The notes: generated by a model from the letters alone, not told the origin. A DNA stretch of 64,000 nucleotides from Saprospiraceae bacterium (GCA_019187225.1 JABAQQ010000021.1:85211-149210), one strand, 5' to 3'. Counted from the stretch's first letter, positions 1 through 8,056 are shown. Translations and numbers: made by a program.

Positions 1-165
1 ATTGACTACATCGAAGAAAAGGACGGCGAGTTGTTTGCATGGGAGTTCAAGTGGAGTCCTTCAAAAAAGCCGGGGTTTCCCAAGACTTTCGGCGACAGTT
101 ATCACCCGGCTGTTCAGGAAGTTGTCAGCTCCGACAATTTTGAGTCGTTTTTAGGGATTCAATGA
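1..165 (+). CDS. C-terminal end of a DUF4143-type AAA ATPase (partial)
   Basis: The window opens inside a reading frame that ends with TGA at 163-165. The 54 visible residues include [16 protein letters not shown] and a tail ending in ...NFESFLGIQ. This pattern (acidic turn, then an xxWEFKW strand, then a short helix) is what I know from the C-terminus of ATPases with an N-terminal AAA domain and a C-terminal DUF4143 domain. Their biological role is poorly defined. Everything upstream is outside the window, so the ATPase motifs cannot be checked. The last codons overlap a different frame that encodes the end of a glycosidase. Confidence 0.6.
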   Translation: MDYIEEKDGELFAWEFKWSPSKKPGFPKTFGDSYHPAVQEVVSSDNFESFLGIQ

Positions 166-344
166 ATCTGTCGGGCGAGTCGAGCCAGAACGGCCACGAA
201 CGGATTTACGCTGAGAGCCAGCATTTTCAAGACCTTGTTTTGTTCTACGAATATTTCCACGGCGACACGGCGCGGGGCGTGGGCGCGAGCCATCAGACGG
301 GCTGGACGGGCGTGGTCGCGGCGTTGATCGGGGAGCTGGGGTGA
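144..344 (+). pseudogene. Orphan C-terminal fragment of a GH63/MGH1-like glucosidase
   Basis: A frame open from 144 to the TGA at 342-344 encodes [20 protein letters not shown] followed by [19 protein letters not shown]. That is the signature C-terminal stretch of MGH1/GH63-type glucosidases, including the GASHQTGW segment. Those enzymes are several hundred residues long and only about 65 residues remain here. The frame is closed upstream by TGA at 141-143, which lies inside the ATPase gene. The remainder therefore looks displaced by insertion or recombination of the ATPase gene. A start at ATG 162 could in principle express a 60-residue peptide, but no function would be expected. A glycogen debranching enzyme 0.8 kb downstream fits an older carbohydrate locus. 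Confidence 0.6.
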
Positions 345-357
345 AATTTTTCAAAAT

Positions 358-401
358 GTAACCCAGGTAAATTTTCACCCCGCCGCCCCACCCGACCTTT
401 G
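358..401 (+). promoter_or_regulatory. Palindrome-26-TTTG promoter, copy 1
   Basis: GTAAC-CCAG-GTAAA (358-371) is followed by exactly 26 nt and then TTTG (398-401), 28 nt before ATG 430 and 73 nt before ATG 475. The same geometry recurs at 4692, 12404, 17043 and, on the minus strand, 52951-52994. TTTG is the core of the Bacteroidota -7 box. A palindrome centred about 33 nt upstream of it fits a class II activator site. The binding protein is inferred, not shown. Confidence 0.6.
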
Positions 402-474
402 CCTCATTCAATTCAAAAAATCGCTCCGCATGATACATAATTCATTAACAGTCAACGAAAACGAAGACCAGGTT

Positions 475-1032
475 ATGAACGCCAAACAAGGTACCATCCT
501 CATCGCCGCCCAAATGGCCGGCCTGCTCGAACGCCTCGACGAAGTCACGTTCACCCGTCCTCTGCCACTCTTTCACGGCAGCACCATCGGGCAACACTTC
601 CGGCACATCCTCGAGTTCTATACCTGCCTGTTCGAGGGCGTTTTGCCGGCACGGGTGGATTACAGCGGCCGGAAGCGCAACCACGCCATCAGCGAAAAAC
701 CCGGCGTCGCATTGGCCGTGCTCGACTACATCGCCGACGCCGTGAAGCGGCAGGACGAACACCAATGGCTCAATGTGGAAAGCGAATTTTCCGACGAAGT
801 TGTCGCCCACGTTCAGCGCCCGGTGTACATGTCGAGCATGGGCCGCGAATTGCAATACGCTTTCGATCACGCGGTACACCACCTGGCGATCATTCGCATG
901 GGGCTGGAGGTGTATTTCCCTGAAATTCAGGTGGATGAAGATTTGGGCGTGGCGCCTTCGACTTTAAAATACAAAAAAGAAGGAAGAAAAATCCGGCTCG
1001 GAGACGCGATTCCGAAGACGGTGTATGGATAA
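475..1032 (+). CDS. DinB-like four-helix protein
   Basis: A 185-residue product with the spacing of the DinB/YfiT-like putative metalloenzyme superfamily. A first helix carries STIGQHFRHILEFY, and a later helix carries AFDHAVHHLAIIRM. Together these supply the three histidines that usually bind a divalent metal. Such proteins are cytoplasmic and often act as thiol-dependent transferases, but the substrate cannot be told from sequence. An in-frame ATG at 430 would add 15 residues (MIHNSLTVNENEDQV) that do not resemble the family core, so I prefer the ATG at 475. The gene follows one of the palindrome-26-TTTG promoters. A repeat hairpin separates it from the debranching enzyme. Confidence 0.75.
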   Translation: MNAKQGTILIAAQMAGLLERLDEVTFTRPLPLFHGSTIGQHFRHILEFYTCLFEGVLPARVDYSGRKRNHAISEKPGVALAVLDYIADAVKRQDEHQWLNVESEFSDEVVAHVQRPVYMSSMGRELQYAFDHAVHHLAIIRMGLEVYFPEIQVDEDLGVAPSTLKYKKEGRKIRLGDAIPKTVYG

Positions 1033-1122
1033 TGTTGATAAAGGTTGATGAAGGACGATAACGTAGAGTACACCCCGCAGATTTATCAACATTTATCAAC
1101 ATTTATCAACCCTTATCAACCA
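1033..1122 (+). repeat. Intergenic inverted repeat of TTGATAA/TTATCAA words
   Basis: Left side: GTTGATAA and GTTGATGA words. Right side: four ATTTATCAAC-type decamers, the reverse complement of the left word. The centre holds GATAACGTAGAGT (1057-1069), which recurs at 9047-9059 in an otherwise similar element. The right side ends 17 nt before the next ATG. The element could fold into an imperfect hairpin in the mRNA. Confidence 0.75.
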
Positions 1123-1139
1123 ATAAATTTTCCCTAACC

Positions 1140-3182
1140 ATGATTTCATTTAAAAACACACATCCCGATTTTCAGGAACTCACCTCGAAGGAGTGGTTGC
1201 TGACCAACGGCATTGGCGGGTACGCTTCATCCTCCGTCATCGGCGCCAACACCCGGCGTTATCACGGCTTGCTGGTGGCTTCCCTCAACCCGCCGACCGC
1301 CCGCACCGTCATGGTGTCGAAAGTGGAAGAGTGCATCGTGTTCAACCGCGATTGTGCCTTCGGCTTGTCGAGCAATCAATACCCTGGCGCATTGCATCCG
1401 CAGGGTTTTCAATACTTCAAATTTTTTGAACGGAAACCACTGCCACGTGTCAAATTCGAAGCGCACGGCCATCATTTGCTGAAGACGGTGTTTATGGTAC
1501 ATGGCTCCAACACCACCATTATAGAATACCAAAACACGGGCGATACCACTTTCAAACTACGCCTTACACCCTTGTTCGTTCACCGCGACTATCATGCACT
1601 GAGTAGAGAAAACAATTTCGACGATTATTGGATGAGGCCGCAAAATGGTTGTTATGTGCTCTATGCGCATTATGGCGCGCCACCTTTGTATTTCAATTTC
1701 AGTTCCGGAGAATTTTCGGAGAGCCGCCACTGGTTCAAAAACCTCGAGTACATCCGCGAACGGGAGCGCGGTCTTGATTACCGCGAAGACGCTTTTTCCG
1801 TCGCCAATATTGACGTCGTGCTAAAACCCGGCGCGAAGGCGCATCTGATTTTTTCCACCGATGAAAAAATGGCGAAAGTCGACCCGGAAATGCTGAAGAT
1901 CAAAGAATTGGAGCGTTTGGAGCAAATTGCACCGAAAAACGAGGGAGATTCTTTTTTACGGGATTTGATGTTGGCGGGAGAGCAGTTCATTGTGCGGCGC
2001 AACAGCACGGACGGCTACTCTCTCATTGCGGGCTTCCATTGGTTTGCCGATTGGGGGCGCGATACGATGATCGCCATGCGCGGCCTCACGATCGCCACCG
2101 GCAAACGGGAGGTTTCAAAATCCATCCTCGAAACCTTTCTTCACTCGGTGAACAGAGGAATATTGCCCAACCGCTTCCCCGATAATCCCGGCGACGCAGT
2201 GGAATACAATACCATTGATGCGACACTGTGGTTATTCGTGGCGCTGTACGAATACCATCAGAAGTTTCAGGATTTGAGTTTTATCGCGGAGCATCTCGAT
2301 ACGCTGAAGGATATTCTGGAATATCACATCGCCGGCACGCGCTACAATATCCACGTCACCCCTGAAGGATTTCTTGCCGGCGGCGAAGGTCTGGCACAAC
2401 TCACCTGGATGGACGCCCGCATAGGCGACTATGTGGTGACGCCACGCCACGGTTGTCCTGTAGAGATTCAGGCACTGTGGTTCAATGCGTTGCGTATTTA
2501 CCAGTATTTTGCCGGAACACTCGGAAAACCTTATGAAAAATACCAGGCCATCGGCGATTCGCTGCGGGTTCATTTTAAGAAATACTTCGTTCGCCCGAAC
2601 GGAAGCCTTAACGACGTCGTCAAATTCAGCGACCAACTGCCCGAAAGTTCGGACCCCGCCGCAGATACTTCTGTTCGCCCCAACCAAATCTACGTCGTCA
2701 GCCTGCCATTTTCTTTGCTCGAAAAGGACGCGGAAATGCGCGTGGTGGAAATCGTGCGCCAACACCTTCTGACCGATTACGGTTTGCGTACACTGTCGCC
2801 GGAGCATCCGGATTTCAAACCGCTATATGGTGGTAGCCCTTGGGAACGGGACACAGCTTATCACCAGGGCACTGTATGGCCTTTCCTGATCGGCGAGTAT
2901 ATCACGGCATTTTTAAAAGTCAATGACTGGTCGGAAAAGGCTCAAAAAGAAGTGTTTGCATTGCTGGAACCTTTAAAAAAGCATTTTTACCAAAACGACT
3001 GCATCCTCGGCATTTCCGAAATTTTCGATGGGAAAATGCCGCGCGCAGGCAAAGGCACAGTACATCAGGCCTGGTCGGTCGGAGCAGTCCTGAAAATTTT
3101 ACTCGATCTGAAAAGCCGCCAGAAAAAAGGCCGCCGCCATTCGCTAATTCCTTTTTCAGAAATAAAGTCCATGATTTTTTGA
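1140..3182 (+). CDS. Glycogen debranching enzyme (amylo-alpha-1,6-glucosidase family)
   Basis: A 680-residue protein of the bacterial/archaeal glycogen debranching type. It has an N-terminal beta-rich domain opening with KEWLLTNGIGGYASSS and an (alpha/alpha)6 C-terminal domain. Diagnostic stretches are FHWFADWGRDTMIAM near residue 298, TWMDARIGDYVVTPRHG near 421, and SPWERDTAYHQGTVWPFLIG near the end. The Asp residues of the WGRD and WMDA motifs belong to the conserved active-site region of this family. The enzyme is cytoplasmic and hydrolyses alpha-1,6 branches of glycogen. Its length is typical. The stop lies at the edge of a repeat hairpin, so the last few residues may be recently altered. 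Confidence 0.92.
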   Translation: MISFKNTHPDFQELTSKEWLLTNGIGGYASSSVIGANTRRYHGLLVASLNPPTARTVMVSKVEECIVFNRDCAFGLSSNQYPGALHPQGFQYFKFFERKPLPRVKFEAHGHHLLKTVFMVHGSNTTIIEYQNTGDTTFKLRLTPLFVHRDYHALSRENNFDDYWMRPQNGCYVLYAHYGAPPLYFNFSSGEFSESRHWFKNLEYIRERERGLDYREDAFSVANIDVVLKPGAKAHLIFSTDEKMAKVDPEMLKIKELERLEQIAPKNEGDSFLRDLMLAGEQFIVRRNSTDGYSLIAGFHWFADWGRDTMIAMRGLTIATGKREVSKSILETFLHSVNRGILPNRFPDNPGDAVEYNTIDATLWLFVALYEYHQKFQDLSFIAEHLDTLKDILEYHIAGTRYNIHVTPEGFLAGGEGLAQLTWMDARIGDYVVTPRHGCPVEIQALWFNALRIYQYFAGTLGKPYEKYQAIGDSLRVHFKKYFVRPNGSLNDVVKFSDQLPESSDPAADTSVRPNQIYVVSLPFSLLEKDAEMRVVEIVRQHLLTDYGLRTLSPEHPDFKPLYGGSPWERDTAYHQGTVWPFLIGEYITAFLKVNDWSEKAQKEVFALLEPLKKHFYQNDCILGISEIFDGKMPRAGKGTVHQAWSVGAVLKILLDLKSRQKKGRRHSLIPFSEIKSMIF

Positions 3183-3270
3183 TGTTGGATTTTTTGACGT
3201 TGGACAATGGACAATAAACATGCGTCAAATGTCAATTGTCAAAAAATCCAACGTCAAAAAGTCCAACATC
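3181..3270 (+). repeat. Inverted repeat of TTGGACG words between genes
   Basis: A 24-nt left arm (3181-3204, beginning GATGTTGGA) matches the reverse complement of 3247-3270 at 23 of 24 positions. The loop is 42 nt. The left arm overlaps the stop codon of the debranching-enzyme gene, and the right arm ends 28 nt before the ATG of the YHS gene. Confidence 0.85.
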
Positions 3271-3298
3271 CACTCATTCATTTTCAAACATCAGAACC

Positions 3299-3850
3299 AT
3301 GAAATTTACACTCATCGTCATCCTCGGCGTAGCCATCGCGGCTGCCCTGAATTCAACCGGCAAACCGAACGAATACACAGGCGACACGCTTTCCGGCAAT
3401 CTGCAATCCGAAATCCGCCATCCGCAATCATCGGATAATCCGCGCACCAAACACTTCCGCCTCGATAAAAACCGCGTGGCCATAGACGGCTATGATCCGG
3501 TCTCATACTTTAAGGGTGGACCCAAAAAAGGCAGTACGGCCCAGGCTTTTGACTACAACGGCGTGGTCTATCACTTCGCCAATGCTGCCAACCTGGCCGA
3601 ATTCAAAACCAATCCCGGCAAATACGAACCTGTTTGGGGCGGTTGGTGCGGCCATGCTATGGCCCTGCGCGGCGAAAAGGTGGAGATCAATCCGGAGTGT
3701 TACAAAATCGTGAATGGCCGCAACGTCCTGTTTTTCAAATCTTTTTACGCCAACGCTTTGACCAACTGGGAAAAGGAGATCAAAAAGACACCTGAAAATA
3801 CCCTGATGGCAAAGGGCGATGATTTTTGGGCGAAGACGCTTTTGAAATAA
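3299..3850 (+). CDS. Secreted YHS-domain protein
   Basis: A 183-residue product with a short hydrophobic N-terminal segment (MKFTLIVILGVAIAAAL), read as a signal peptide. A YHS-type domain follows: NRVAIDGYDPVSYF, then AFDYNGVVYHFANAANLAEF, PGKYEPVWGGWCGHAMA and NGRNVLFF. YHS domains are small, often metal-associated modules, and this type is exported. The segment NLQSEIRHPQSSDN just after the signal peptide is encoded by an ATCCGAA-type repeat (about 3409-3432) and is probably a low-complexity insertion. ATG 3299 is preferred over the frame opening at 3236, because the upstream stretch is pure intergenic repeat. A second secreted YHS protein lies at 17.2 kb. Confidence 0.75.
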   Translation: MKFTLIVILGVAIAAALNSTGKPNEYTGDTLSGNLQSEIRHPQSSDNPRTKHFRLDKNRVAIDGYDPVSYFKGGPKKGSTAQAFDYNGVVYHFANAANLAEFKTNPGKYEPVWGGWCGHAMALRGEKVEINPECYKIVNGRNVLFFKSFYANALTNWEKEIKKTPENTLMAKGDDFWAKTLLK

Positions 3851-3851
3851 A

Positions 3852-3916
3852 ACACATAGGCACATAGAGCACATAGAAATTTTATAGGGAAACCATGTGT
3901 TCTATGTGCCTATGTT
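3852..3916 (+). repeat. Inverted repeat of CACATAG words
   Basis: The left arm (from about 3853) contains CACATAGGCACATAGAGCAC. The right arm (3894-3915) contains TCTATGTGCCTATGT, its near reverse complement. The loop is about 17 nt. It lies between the YHS gene and the MIP channel gene, ending 13 nt before the ATG. Confidence 0.8.
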
Positions 3917-3928
3917 AAACCTCATTCA

Positions 3929-4666
3929 ATGCTACATGTACTTAAAAACAACTGGCCCAACTACCTCATCGAGGCCTGGGCGCTGGGGATGTTTATGCTC
4001 TCGGCTACTTTTTTTGCCGGCTTGCTGGGATTGCCGGGTTGGCCGGGACATGGCATCGAAGATCCGTTTGTACGGCGCCTGCTCATGGGCCTGGCAATGG
4101 GATTGACCGCCGTCGGACTGATCTACTCCGGCTGGGGCCGCCGCTCAGGGGCACACATGAATCCCGCTTTTACGCTCACTTTTTTGTTTCTGAAAAAAAT
4201 TGACCGGCGCAACGCGATTTGGTACATCCTCTTTCAATGCCTTGGCGGAGCTGCGGCCATGTTGCTGTTCAAAAGTCTGTTTCCGGCCTTTGTTGCCGCG
4301 CCGGAAGTCAACTATGTGCAAACCCAACCGGGTATGTTGGGAGTGGCGGGTGCATTCGTCGCTGAGGCGCTTATCTCGTTCGGGCTTGTCCTAACCGTCT
4401 TGTATTCAAGTAATTTTGAAAAAACAGCACCCTACACGGGCGTTTTTGCCGGCTGCCTCGTGATGCTGTATATTACAATTGAAGACCCGTTTTCCGGGAT
4501 GTCCATGAATCCCGCGCGGACGCTTGCTTCGGCGGTAGCGGCGGGCAATTTCATGCACTTTTGGATTTACCTGACAGCGCCTTTGATCGGAATGTTGGGC
4601 GCAGCGAAAGTGTGGAAGGTATGGATTTGCCGGAAGGCGGAGTTTCGGTGCGGGTATCACGGATAG
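3929..4666 (+). CDS. MIP family channel (aquaporin / glycerol-facilitator type)
   Basis: A 245-residue polytopic membrane protein with both half-helix motifs of the MIP family: HMNPAFTLTF near residue 76 and SMNPARTLASA near 191. Each sits at the expected place within two three-helix repeats. The family forms passive channels for water or small neutral solutes in the inner membrane. The selectivity-filter residues were not assigned, so water versus glycerol is left open. The tail after the last helix (KVWICRKAEFRCGYHG) is short. It is followed by a palindrome-26-TTTG promoter for the next gene. Confidence 0.88.
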   Translation: MLHVLKNNWPNYLIEAWALGMFMLSATFFAGLLGLPGWPGHGIEDPFVRRLLMGLAMGLTAVGLIYSGWGRRSGAHMNPAFTLTFLFLKKIDRRNAIWYILFQCLGGAAAMLLFKSLFPAFVAAPEVNYVQTQPGMLGVAGAFVAEALISFGLVLTVLYSSNFEKTAPYTGVFAGCLVMLYITIEDPFSGMSMNPARTLASAVAAGNFMHFWIYLTAPLIGMLGAAKVWKVWICRKAEFRCGYHG

Positions 4667-4691
4667 GAAGTGAACTGAAAAATCCAGAAAT

Positions 4692-4735
4692 GTAACCTGC
4701 GTAATTTTTCGCAAGACAAATCACCCTGACTTTTG
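4692..4735 (+). promoter_or_regulatory. Palindrome-26-TTTG promoter, copy 2
   Basis: GTAAC-CTGC-GTAAT (4692-4705), a spacer of exactly 26 nt, then TTTG (4732-4735). The ATG of the SDR gene is at 4811. The -7 region reads GACTTTTG, lacking the T at the first position of the TAnnTTTG consensus, which suits an activator-dependent promoter. Confidence 0.65.
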
Positions 4736-4810
4736 TGCAGTAATTTTGACCTGAACAAATAACCGAATCTACCAATAACCAAATCCACCGTTCAACAAAT
4801 CCACAACAAG

Positions 4811-5509
4811 ATGAAATCCATCATCGTCACCGGCGCGTCCGGCAACATGGGACAGGCTGTCGTAAAACGTTTCGCACAAGACGGCCAAAAAGTGTACGCT
4901 GTGCTTGGTCTTGGCGAGAATTCCCGCCTGTTCAGCGAGAGCGCCATGGCCCAAAACATTGATACGCAATTCCTCAACCTGACCGACGAAACCGTATCGG
5001 AAGGGTACGTAAAAACCATCGTTGCCAAAGACCCCGCCGTGGAAGCGGCTGTATGCATCGTGGGCGGTTGGCAACCCGGAACGCTCTCTGAAACAACAGG
5101 TTACGAATTGGACAAGATGCTAAAACTCAATTTTTACACCGCTTTCAACATCGCCAAACCGCTCATGGAATACTTCGAGCGGCGAGGCGGCGGGCAGTTC
5201 ATCTTTATCGGCGCGCGACCGGCCATTAACCCCGCGGAAGCGAGAAATCAGGTGGCCTACGCCCTATCGAAATCGTTGGTGTTCCGCCTGGCAGAGATCA
5301 TTAACGACCAGGGAAAATTCAAAAACATCCGCGCCAGCGTGGTCATACCCTCCGTGCTCGACACACCCCAGAACCGTGCCGCCATGCCCGACGCCGATAT
5401 GAGCGATTGGGTCACACCTGAATCCGCCGCCGATACCATTGCGTTCATCCTGAGCGAAACGGGCAGCGCCCTGCGGGAGACGGTGATCAAACTGTACAAT
5501 CAAGCGTGA
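4811..5509 (+). CDS. Short-chain dehydrogenase/reductase
   Basis: A 232-residue SDR. The N-terminal Rossmann motif is VTGASGNMGQAVVKRF, the strand/turn AAVCIVGGWQPG follows, and the active-site motif is YALSK (Tyr and Lys three residues apart). The residues after the active site (VIPSVLDTPQNRAAM) correspond to the SDR substrate loop. Cytoplasmic NAD(P)-dependent oxidoreduction is expected; the substrate is unknown. The gene starts 76 nt after the TTTG of a palindrome-26-TTTG promoter. A repeat hairpin separates it from the next gene. Confidence 0.88.
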   Translation: MKSIIVTGASGNMGQAVVKRFAQDGQKVYAVLGLGENSRLFSESAMAQNIDTQFLNLTDETVSEGYVKTIVAKDPAVEAAVCIVGGWQPGTLSETTGYELDKMLKLNFYTAFNIAKPLMEYFERRGGGQFIFIGARPAINPAEARNQVAYALSKSLVFRLAEIINDQGKFKNIRASVVIPSVLDTPQNRAAMPDADMSDWVTPESAADTIAFILSETGSALRETVIKLYNQA

Positions 5510-5510
5510 G

Positions 5511-5576
5511 ATGGTTGTTGGTTGTTGGTTCTTAGTTCGCAGAACCGACAACTAATAACCATGAACTAACAACCAT
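5511..5576 (+). repeat. Inverted repeat of TTGTTGG words
   Basis: ATGGTTGTTGGTTGTTGG on the left is mirrored by GAACTAACAACCAT on the right, with 12 of 13 outer bases pairing. The right arm runs into the ATG of the DUF1622 gene at 5575, so a hairpin would occlude that start codon. Confidence 0.75.
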
Positions 5577-5919
5577 GGAAACCTACCGTCTCATCCTCCT
5601 GCAACGCCTTTCCAACGGCATCGAATTGCTGAGCGCCGTAGTGCTGTTGGTCGGATTTGCCAAAGGCATGTGGGGCTTTTTGCTCCACGAATGGCGCGCC
5701 ATGCATTCCCATTCCGGAATGTCGCCCGAAAATGTGTCGGCCCTCCGCCCGATGGTGGGCAACTACATCCTGCTGGGTCTGGATTTTTACATCGTATCAG
5801 ACATTCTCGCCACCATGCTGCATCCCGAATGGAACGAACTCATCAGCCTGGCTGTCATCGGTTTACTCCGCACGACGATAGGGTATTTTTTGGGGAAAGA
5901 AATTGCTGTTGAAAAATAG
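5575..5919 (+). CDS. DUF1622 family membrane protein
   Basis: A 114-residue integral membrane protein with three hydrophobic segments (around residues 12-30, 62-82 and 88-108). The stretch NYILLGLDFYIVSDILATML is characteristic of DUF1622. The function is unknown for the family. The start codon sits inside the right arm of a hairpin. Downstream lies a long array of heptameric repeats. Confidence 0.8.
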   Translation: METYRLILLQRLSNGIELLSAVVLLVGFAKGMWGFLLHEWRAMHSHSGMSPENVSALRPMVGNYILLGLDFYIVSDILATMLHPEWNELISLAVIGLLRTTIGYFLGKEIAVEK

Positions 5920-5925
5920 GGCATT

Positions 5926-6165
5926 GGACGTTGGACAGTTGGACGTTGGACAGTTGGACGTTGGACTGTTGGACGTTGGACTGTTGGACGTTGGACTGTT
6001 GGACGTTGGACATTGGATCGTTGAAAACCGGATTTTTGAAGATCAGCATGTCGCATAAAACACACGCGTCCAATTTCCAATGTCCAACAGTCAAATGTCC
6101 AATCGTCAAACGTCCAATGTCCAATCGTCAAACGTCAAACGTCCAATGTCCAATCGTCAAATGTC
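5926..6165 (+). repeat. Long array of TTGGACG heptamers and their reverse complement
   Basis: From 5926 to about 6020, TTGGACG/TTGGACA words follow one another with 7-8 nt spacing. After a unique centre (about 6021-6066), the complementary word GTCCAAT/GTCAAAC repeats up to about 6160. The whole forms a giant imperfect palindrome of about 240 nt between the DUF1622 gene and a small membrane protein gene. No protein is credible here, although frames are open because the words contain few stop codons. Confidence 0.85.
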
Positions 6166-6172
6166 TTCTGAA

Positions 6173-6379
6173 ATGGAAACCATCCGCTTTCTCGTCAATG
6201 TCTTCTATCTCTACCTGCTGGCAGGCGCCGTTTTCGCGGCGCTGTTCGTTTGGCGCGGCGCTGCTGCACTCGATGAAGCCGCCAAAGGTATCTCCTGGAA
6301 AACCCGCGCCCTGCTATTTCCCGGTAGTGCAGCGCTGTGGCCGGTGTTGTTGCGCAAGTGGCTAAAGGATGGTCATTAA
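6173..6379 (+). CDS. Small membrane protein of unknown function
   Basis: A 68-residue product starting METIRFLVNVFYLYLLAGAV. It has one strong transmembrane helix (residues about 5-25) and a weaker hydrophobic stretch around ALLFPGSAALWPVLL. I do not recognise a family. ATG 6173 follows directly after the repeat array. An in-frame ATG at 6161 would add only four residues. It probably belongs with the neighbouring membrane genes at 5.6, 6.5 and 7.0 kb, all on the plus strand. Confidence 0.6.
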   Translation: METIRFLVNVFYLYLLAGAVFAALFVWRGAAALDEAAKGISWKTRALLFPGSAALWPVLLRKWLKDGH

Positions 6380-6440
6380 AAGTCATTACGGTCATTTTGG
6401 TAATGATAATCCCCGAAGTCATCCCGACGAACTCCGGCGC

Positions 6441-6480
6441 AATCCGAAATCCGCAATCCGAAATCCGAAATCCGCAATCG
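6441..6480 (+). repeat. Tandem AATCCGA/AATCCGC heptamers
   Basis: Five to six consecutive copies of AATCCGA or AATCCGC run up to the base before the next ATG (6482). The same word recurs at 6924-6962 after that gene, and inside the YHS gene at about 3409-3432. Confidence 0.85.
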
Positions 6481-6481
6481 A

Positions 6482-6925
6482 ATGACACTGCAATTAAGAA
6501 AAATCCATCGCTACGCCTGGTTTTCGCTGGCCGTCCTGCTCCCCGCTGGTTGGATGGCTGCAATATGGGCAATCCCAGGAGAACCTTGGCAAATACCCGT
6601 CCGACCGGAGCAACCATCCCCATTGCCTGTCATGTTGCAATCGAAAGAATCCGGGGATTTTATCATCAACCTGCGGCAAGACAGCACGGGTAAACACAGA
6701 CAAGTCGAAATTTTCATCAAGAAACCGCTTTCAAATCCGAACACGACGGTTACGGCAGGCGATGGACGGCAGACGTTAGACGGCGCAACTGTGCTCGGTT
6801 TGCTCGGCACACGCGGCGTTTGGCGCTTCGACCTGGATACCCTTATCACCCACAACAAGCCGTTGCAACTCCGGTTAGAAGATAAAATCCGGGGCCGGAC
6901 AATCCGAACCATAACATTCGAATAA
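6482..6925 (+). CDS. Membrane-anchored hypothetical protein
   Basis: A 147-residue product with an N-terminal transmembrane helix (WFSLAVLLPAGWMAAIWAI) followed by a polar, probably periplasmic domain. No family was recognised. It is flanked on both sides by identical AATCCGA-type heptamer arrays, and it immediately precedes the ferric-reductase/Rieske gene on the same strand. A role linked to that membrane redox protein is possible but only by position. The C-terminal part (VLGLLGTRGVWRFDLDTL) looks like a beta-sandwich fold, which is an impression rather than a match. Confidence 0.6.
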   Translation: MTLQLRKIHRYAWFSLAVLLPAGWMAAIWAIPGEPWQIPVRPEQPSPLPVMLQSKESGDFIINLRQDSTGKHRQVEIFIKKPLSNPNTTVTAGDGRQTLDGATVLGLLGTRGVWRFDLDTLITHNKPLQLRLEDKIRGRTIRTITFE

Positions 6926-6962
6926 TCCGAAATCCGAAATCTGAAATCTGAAATCCAAAATC
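6924..6962 (+). repeat. Tandem AATCCGA/AATCTGA heptamers
   Basis: Five copies of a heptamer (AATCCGA, AATCTGA variants) fill the gap between the hypothetical gene and the Rieske gene, ending 3 nt before its ATG. They are in the same orientation as the array at 6441-6480. Confidence 0.85.
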
Positions 6963-6964
6963 AT

Positions 6965-8056
6965 ATGTCTGTCATCTACGATCCGGTTCACTGGACGCCG
7001 CATAAAAACGTGTACGACAAGATCCTGTTGGCTTTTGTCGGTCTTTATCTCGTCTTGTTTGGCGCATTGGAAGCGATACTGCATCCGCAGGTCACAGCAG
7101 AGACGCTCGTCATCCGCGCGACTGGCACTCTCGCTTTCCTGATGTTGCACATCATTCTCTGCATCGGACCCTTGTGCCGCCTCGACAAGCGTTTTTTGCC
7201 CTTGCTCTACAACCGGCGGCATTTAGGCGTGACGATGTTCCTGATCGGTCTGACGCATGGTGTGTTTAATATCGTGCAATTTCACACACAGGGTAATGTG
7301 GACCCACTCGTGTCATTGTTCGTTTCCAACACCCACTACGGCTCGCTGGTGCGCTTTCCCTTTCAGTCGCTCGGCTTTTTTGCCTTGATTATCTTGTTTT
7401 TAATGGCCGCGACAAGCCACGATTTTTGGCTGAAAAATCTCACGCCGCCCGCTTGGAAAGTCCTTCATATGGGTGTATATGCGGCCTATGCAATGATCGT
7501 GATGCACGTCATGCTCGGAGTGATACAGTTGGAAAAATCGCCGGTTTTGATTGGCCTCACGGGTTTGGGAATGTTCAGCGTCATCGGCCTGCACGTGGTG
7601 GCGGCGTGGAAACAAATGAAAAAAGACCAGGCAGCACGACCGTCCGGCGTCCACTGTCCAATCTCCAATATCCCTCAAGGTTTCGTGTACGCCTGCGAAG
7701 TCGCCGACATACCCGACAACCGCGCCAAAATGCTGATCATTCATAGCGAGAACATCGCCCTTTTCAAATACGGCAACAAACTCTCAGCCGTGCACAACCT
7801 CTGTAAACACCAGAACGGCCCGCTCAGCGAAGGCAAGATCATTGACGGTTGCATCACCTGTCCCTGGCACGGCTATCAATACCGCCCGGAAGACGGCCAA
7901 TCGCCGCCGCCATTCAAAGAAATGGTTTGCACTTACGACGTCATGGTAGAGGGGACTAAAGTTTATGTGAACCCCCAACCATACCCGGAAGGCACGGCAA
8001 GGCCGCCGGCGACGATCCACTCGTCATGGAAGTCATTAGAAGTTATTTCGCAATAA
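6965..8056 (+). CDS. Ferric-reductase-like membrane domain fused to a Rieske [2Fe-2S] domain
   Basis: A 363-residue protein. Residues about 20-220 contain six hydrophobic helices with histidines in the places expected for haem b in MsrQ/YedZ-like ferric reductase domains (HIILCIGP, GLTHGVFNIVQFH, LHMGVYAAYAMIVMHVMLG). The C-terminal part is a Rieske domain with CKHQNGPLSEG near residue 279 and CPWHGY near 298, supplying the Cys-X-His and Cys-X2-His cluster ligands. Electron transfer across the inner membrane is expected; donor and acceptor are unknown. The linker GVHCPISNIPQGF is encoded by GTCCACT/GTCCAAT-like words and looks like an in-frame repeat insertion. Confidence 0.85.
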   Translation: MSVIYDPVHWTPHKNVYDKILLAFVGLYLVLFGALEAILHPQVTAETLVIRATGTLAFLMLHIILCIGPLCRLDKRFLPLLYNRRHLGVTMFLIGLTHGVFNIVQFHTQGNVDPLVSLFVSNTHYGSLVRFPFQSLGFFALIILFLMAATSHDFWLKNLTPPAWKVLHMGVYAAYAMIVMHVMLGVIQLEKSPVLIGLTGLGMFSVIGLHVVAAWKQMKKDQAARPSGVHCPISNIPQGFVYACEVADIPDNRAKMLIIHSENIALFKYGNKLSAVHNLCKHQNGPLSEGKIIDGCITCPWHGYQYRPEDGQSPPPFKEMVCTYDVMVEGTKVYVNPQPYPEGTARPPATIHSSWKSLEVISQ

